This document shows, piece after piece, positions 60,703 to 64,000 of a stretch of DNA of 64,000 nucleotides. This stretch comes from Levilactobacillus namurensis (GTDB lineage: Bacteria; Bacillota; Bacilli; Lactobacillales; Lactobacillaceae). Numbering within the stretch: the stretch's first letter is position 1; the number at the start of each line of letters is the position of its first letter. Where the stretch lies: positions 558,001 through 622,000 of the forward strand of contig NZ_CP134159.1 in the NCBI RefSeq assembly GCF_032197885.1, written 5' to 3'. The position numbers and the translations under genes are program-made. Under the pieces are notes generated by a model. That model was not told the DNA's origin. It did not search any database and saw nothing but the letters and a program-made list of their open reading frames with translations.

Positions 60703-62058
60703 ATGGATAGAGTGAAACAGGACACATCAGTTGAATTGAGCCGCTCACTGGGGCTGTGGTCAGCGTTAGCGTTGGTCATTGGGACGGTGATTGGTTCCGG
60801 AATCTTCTTTAAGCAGGCTTCCGTATTGCAATTGACGGGGAGTACGAGTTTAGCCCTGTTGGCCTGGTTATTAGGGGGGCTGATTACCCTAGCGGACGGC
60901 TTGACCTTATCAGAGATTGGGGCCCAGATTCCGCATACGGGTGGGCTCTACCAGTACATGAATCACATTTACGGTAAGTTCTGGGGCTTCATGTCCGGTT
61001 GGATGCAGGTCATCGTCTACGCGCCGGCCATTGTGGGCTCGATTGCGGGCTATTTGGGTCTGTTGATGGTTAACTTTTTCGGCATCAGTTCGGCCTGGAA
61101 GGCGCCCATTGCGATTCTGGCGATTACGTTGATTGCCACGTTGAATATGCTGCAGAACCGCTACGGGGCAACGTTTGCCATCGTGACCACGATTTGTAAA
61201 CTGATTCCAATCGTAGCCATTGTGGTCTTCGGACTCTTTTTTGGGCATCAGAGTGGTATTGGCGAAACGTTGGGGAGCGTGCACCAGAGCATGGGCAACT
61301 TCGGGGTGGCCGTTTTGGCCACGATTTTTGCCTATGATGGGTGGATCTTGATTACCAATCTAGGTGGCGAGATCAAGAATCCGGAAAGACTCCTGCCCTT
61401 GGCGATTATCTTGGGGATTTCGATTATCATCCTGTTGTACTTAGGAGTAACCTACGGCATCTTTCGGTCCATGAGTGCACAACGGATTGACCAGTTAGGT
61501 GAGAACGCCACGGCATACTTTGCCACCAACGCATTTGGCGTGTGGGGCGGCCGACTGATTAATATTGGGATCATGATTTCGATTCTGGGGGCGTTGAATG
61601 GTAAGATTATGAGCTTCCCGCGGATCTATTACGCGATGGCGCACGAACGCCAACTGCCATTTTCCCAGTGGTTGGGACGCCTTCACCGGCAGACACAAAC
61701 GCCGGTCAACGCCACGTTGGCCCTGCTGGGATTGTCGGCGGCGATGATTCTGACGGTGGACACGGACCGCTTATCGGAACTGTGTATCTTCGTGATGTAC
61801 AGCTTCTACATTGCGGCGTTCGTGGGCGTCTTCATTCTGCGTCGGCGACATGCGGGTGGCCCGAAGTTGTTTCGGACGCCGGGGTATCCGGTCGTGCCCC
61901 TCTTTGCCATTTTAGGGACCGGCTTCGTGGTGGTCAGTGAACTGTTCTCAGACTTTGCGGGCGCACTGACGTCGATGCTGGTAATTGCCTTAGGGATTCC
62001 TTTGTACGCGTACTTGAAACGGTATTATCGCGGGAAAGATGATCGTGAGGTTTTGTAA
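60703..62058 (+). CDS. APC-superfamily amino acid permease
   Basis: 451 aa from the ATG at 60703; a GTG at 60712 and a TTG at 60685 are alternatives and the ribosome binding site does not decide. Twelve helices with the LAT-type motif GTVIGSGIFFK in helix 1 and GGLYQYMNHIYG after helix 2. It probably imports or exchanges an amino acid; the substrate is not clear. Single gene with its own terminator. Confidence 0.88.
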   Translation: MDRVKQDTSVELSRSLGLWSALALVIGTVIGSGIFFKQASVLQLTGSTSLALLAWLLGGLITLADGLTLSEIGAQIPHTGGLYQYMNHIYGKFWGFMSGWMQVIVYAPAIVGSIAGYLGLLMVNFFGISSAWKAPIAILAITLIATLNMLQNRYGATFAIVTTICKLIPIVAIVVFGLFFGHQSGIGETLGSVHQSMGNFGVAVLATIFAYDGWILITNLGGEIKNPERLLPLAIILGISIIILLYLGVTYGIFRSMSAQRIDQLGENATAYFATNAFGVWGGRLINIGIMISILGALNGKIMSFPRIYYAMAHERQLPFSQWLGRLHRQTQTPVNATLALLGLSAAMILTVDTDRLSELCIFVMYSFYIAAFVGVFILRRRHAGGPKLFRTPGYPVVPLFAILGTGFVVVSELFSDFAGALTSMLVIALGIPLYAYLKRYYRGKDDREVL

Positions 62059-62068
62059 CTGAGTAACC

Positions 62069-62101
62069 GAAAAGGGCGTGGCCCGTGGGTCACGCCTTTC
62101 G
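62069..62101 (+). terminator. Terminator after the APC permease gene
   Basis: AAAGGGCGTG pairs with CACGCCTTT (one bulge), followed by C and a mixed tail. Confidence 0.65.
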
Positions 62102-62107
62102 TATCTT

Positions 62108-62857
62108 CTATTCTACGGGTTGCGCTTTGGCTTGGGCGATCAGCTTGGCTTTCAACTGCGGCAGTTGTTGCTGGGCCTGGGTGGTAGCCGCCCGAGTGGC
62201 GCGTTGCTTGATGGCTTGGAGTTGGTCGTCAGTCAGGCTGGGATTGGCTAACCGTTGCTCGGCGACGATTTGAGCCACGGTCCCGGCTAGGGTGTGCTTG
62301 GCGGTCCGGATTTGGTCGTCCGCTGCCCGGGCTAACCATTTAGACTGCCGGACGCTGAGAGTCTCCCAGCTCCGGGGCAGAATGAACGTGTTTTCCGTCT
62401 TGATGACTTCGTGGTGTTTACCAGTGTCGGAGAAGAGCCATCGCCAGATCCCCGGCCGGTACCGCCAACTGGTGGTTTTAGTCACCAGTGTCGGGGTCGC
62501 CGTGTTCTGGGGGCTGACCCGGTTGGTAGTTTTGAGGTCCGCTGCGGTATGGTGTTGCTGGCTAGATGTGGGTAACCGGTAGGCGTAGACCCGTTCCGTG
62601 GACGAGTGTTTCAAGGGCTGATAGACCAGTAAGTCGAGTTGCCGACTAGGAGAGACCGAGGCGATTTTAGTGGTCTTGGTGGTGGTGACCTGAACCATCC
62701 CCCAGTGCCAGTTATCGTTGCCAATCATCAGCAGGGCTGCGCCTAATAGGGTCAGACAACCTAGGGTTCCCCCGCCGATGCGCAGGGCCTTGGTGGGTAA
62801 GAGCAGGGCACCGAAGACGAACAGTAGGATACCGGCAAATAAAATGATCAGAATCAT
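62108..62857 (-). CDS. DUF4811 membrane protein
   Basis: 249 aa. Two N-terminal helices (about 1-20 and 27-48), then an extracellular beta-rich part and an Ala/Gln-rich helical tail (about 185-249). It matches the DUF4811 proteins that lie directly after DHA2 exporters in lactobacilli. The ATG overlaps the exporter stop by 4 bp, so it is translationally coupled and probably an accessory subunit. Confidence 0.82.
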   Translation of the reverse strand: MILIILFAGILLFVFGALLLPTKALRIGGGTLGCLTLLGAALLMIGNDNWHWGMVQVTTTKTTKIASVSPSRQLDLLVYQPLKHSSTERVYAYRLPTSSQQHHTAADLKTTNRVSPQNTATPTLVTKTTSWRYRPGIWRWLFSDTGKHHEVIKTENTFILPRSWETLSVRQSKWLARAADDQIRTAKHTLAGTVAQIVAEQRLANPSLTDDQLQAIKQRATRAATTQAQQQLPQLKAKLIAQAKAQPVE

Positions 62858-64000
62858 GCGACAGCCACCTCCCGGGCGGAATCTTTAATCAGTAAGGCAA
62901 ACAGCATGTCCAGAATACCAAAGGCTGTGGCCACTAAGAAGGCGGCGTGGAACCCGGACATCGCGGCCTGGTAGCTCTGGTCCTGGAAGACCAGGGGTGC
63001 TGTGGTCAGTAAGGCGTGACTTGGCGCGGCGTTGGTCATGACGTTGGTGAGGACGCTCCCTAAGATGGCCGTGCCCATCGACGTGGTCACTTGACGTAGC
63101 GTACTGTTGACGGCGGTGCCGTGACTGAGTTGAATACCGGTCAGGTCCATGGAACTGGCAGCGGTGATTGGCATGGTCACCACGGCGACCCCAATCATCA
63201 GGATGGTGTAATCGCAGATGATGTAGAGGTAGGGCGTAGTCCGGGTCAGCATCGCGAAGGGCAGGGTGCCTAGCGTCAACAGAAAGGTCCCAATCATGGC
63301 GAGTTTGCGACCCCCCATCCGGTCGTACAGACTCCCACTAATCAGACTCACGATGCCGAAGACTAAGGCGCCGGGAAGAATCACAAGGCCGGAATGCAAA
63401 GGGGATAGTCCCCGCACCTGTTGGAGGTACATAGGGAGAACCACTTGAATCCCAATCATGGCGGTGTTGGACAAGGCCGTGACCAGCGAGGCGATGGTGA
63501 AGGATGGAATCTTCAATAAGCGGACATTGAGGAACGGCGTCTGTTGCGGCCATTCGTGCCGGGCGAAGAGGCCGATGAAGAGAACGCCGACTAGGATACC
63601 GCCAATTACGGTCGCCGACAGCCAGCCATTTTCGCCGACTTCCGAGAACCCGTAGAGGAGACTACCAAATCCGATAGTCGATAAGCCGATGGCCACCTTG
63701 TCGATTGGGGACTTCTTCAACGGAATCACGGGATGAATGAAGATCAGGGTGAGTACTAGAACTAGAATCACAGGTGGAATCATGATACCGAAGAGGTCCC
63801 GCCAAGTGGCGTTGTCCAGGATCCAACCGGACAGGGTCGGCCCTAAGGCGGGGGCCAGACCGATGACGATACCTCCCAGGCCCATCATGGATCCGCGTTT
63901 GTCGGCTGGAAAGATGACCAATAAGACGGTTTGAATCGTGGGAAACGTGATGCCGACCCCGATGGCTTGAATCAGGCGCCCGGTCAGAATCAGAGCGAAA
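62854..64000 (-). CDS. DHA2-family MFS exporter (5' end beyond the window)
   Basis: The frame is open to the window edge, so at least the N-terminal part is missing; about 381 residues remain. Visible helices include GLAPALGPTLSGWILDNATWRDLFG, the motif C region of DHA2 exporters, and LHSGLVILPGALVFGIVSLISGSLYDRMGGRK. It exports drugs or similar compounds. Its stop overlaps the DUF4811 start (ATGA), making a conserved pair. Confidence 0.9.
   Translation of the reverse strand, partial: FALILTGRLIQAIGVGITFPTIQTVLLVIFPADKRGSMMGLGGIVIGLAPALGPTLSGWILDNATWRDLFGIMIPPVILVLVLTLIFIHPVIPLKKSPIDKVAIGLSTIGFGSLLYGFSEVGENGWLSATVIGGILVGVLFIGLFARHEWPQQTPFLNVRLLKIPSFTIASLVTALSNTAMIGIQVVLPMYLQQVRGLSPLHSGLVILPGALVFGIVSLISGSLYDRMGGRKLAMIGTFLLTLGTLPFAMLTRTTPYLYIICDYTILMIGVAVVTMPITAASSMDLTGIQLSHGTAVNSTLRQVTTSMGTAILGSVLTNVMTNAAPSHALLTTAPLVFQDQSYQAAMSGFHAAFLVATAFGILDMLFALLIKDSAREVAVA

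Overview
The window looks like a chromosomal segment of a moderately high-GC lactic acid bacterium of the family Lactobacillaceae, probably a Levilactobacillus-like species. The evidence is the gene content: LPxTG and DUF5776 surface proteins, a Gls24/Asp23 envelope-stress operon, a YhgE/Pip protein, DHA2 exporters next to DUF4811, and a 2,3-BPG-dependent phosphoglycerate mutase. AGGAGG-type ribosome binding sites, frequent TTG and GTG starts, and many strong hairpin terminators agree. This is inferred from the sequence alone; no species was established. No rRNA or tRNA was seen.

Layout. 1-3236: the end of a two-component system followed by a DacA-type D,D-carboxypeptidase. 3574-6732: YhgE/Pip. 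7081-8253: AzlCD branched-chain amino acid exporter. 8444-14556: a membrane protein, Cfa, an anchored TPR-like protein, a ROK regulator and an AI-2E family protein. 14565-16047: pyrP behind a PyrR-type attenuator. 16293-20804: two related LPxTG proteins in tandem, the second broken by a one-base frameshift. 20947-25136: gpmA followed by an AT-rich accessory segment with an IS256-family element, closed by a partial second copy of the gpmA 3' end. 25194-33013: an LRR/DUF5776 surface protein, an HTH-ABC fusion with its permease, a possible EcsC-like gene, a WYL regulator, and a Mor-like/zinc-ribbon operon. 33235-35118: the Gls24 stress operon. 35280-40223: a phosphoesterase, a TetR regulator, two unusual sirtuin-like genes in an operon, and a Fic-like gene.

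40376-44379 is the most unusual part. An EamA transporter sits behind a 15-codon leader ORF and hairpin. A second accessory segment follows, holding a membrane protein, a highly structured RNA with a 25-aa hydrophobic peptide, and a YefM/YoeB toxin-antitoxin pair. It is again closed by a copy of the upstream gene's 3' end and terminator. Next to it is a relic type I-E CRISPR array of two repeats and one spacer, with no cas genes. The rest, 44380-64000, is largely housekeeping or adaptive: a class-II-like UvrA, an Lrp regulator, a quinone-oxidoreductase-like MDR, a QAT-family ABC importer with a fused permease and binding protein, LysR, small flavoproteins, a MerR regulator with its divergent target promoter, secreted proteins, GNAT, a 490-aa protein of unknown function, two DHA2 exporters and an APC permease.

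The two accessory segments share one architecture (an intact gene, cargo, then a duplicated 3' end plus terminator). This is the main structural signal that ordinary gene calls do not explain.
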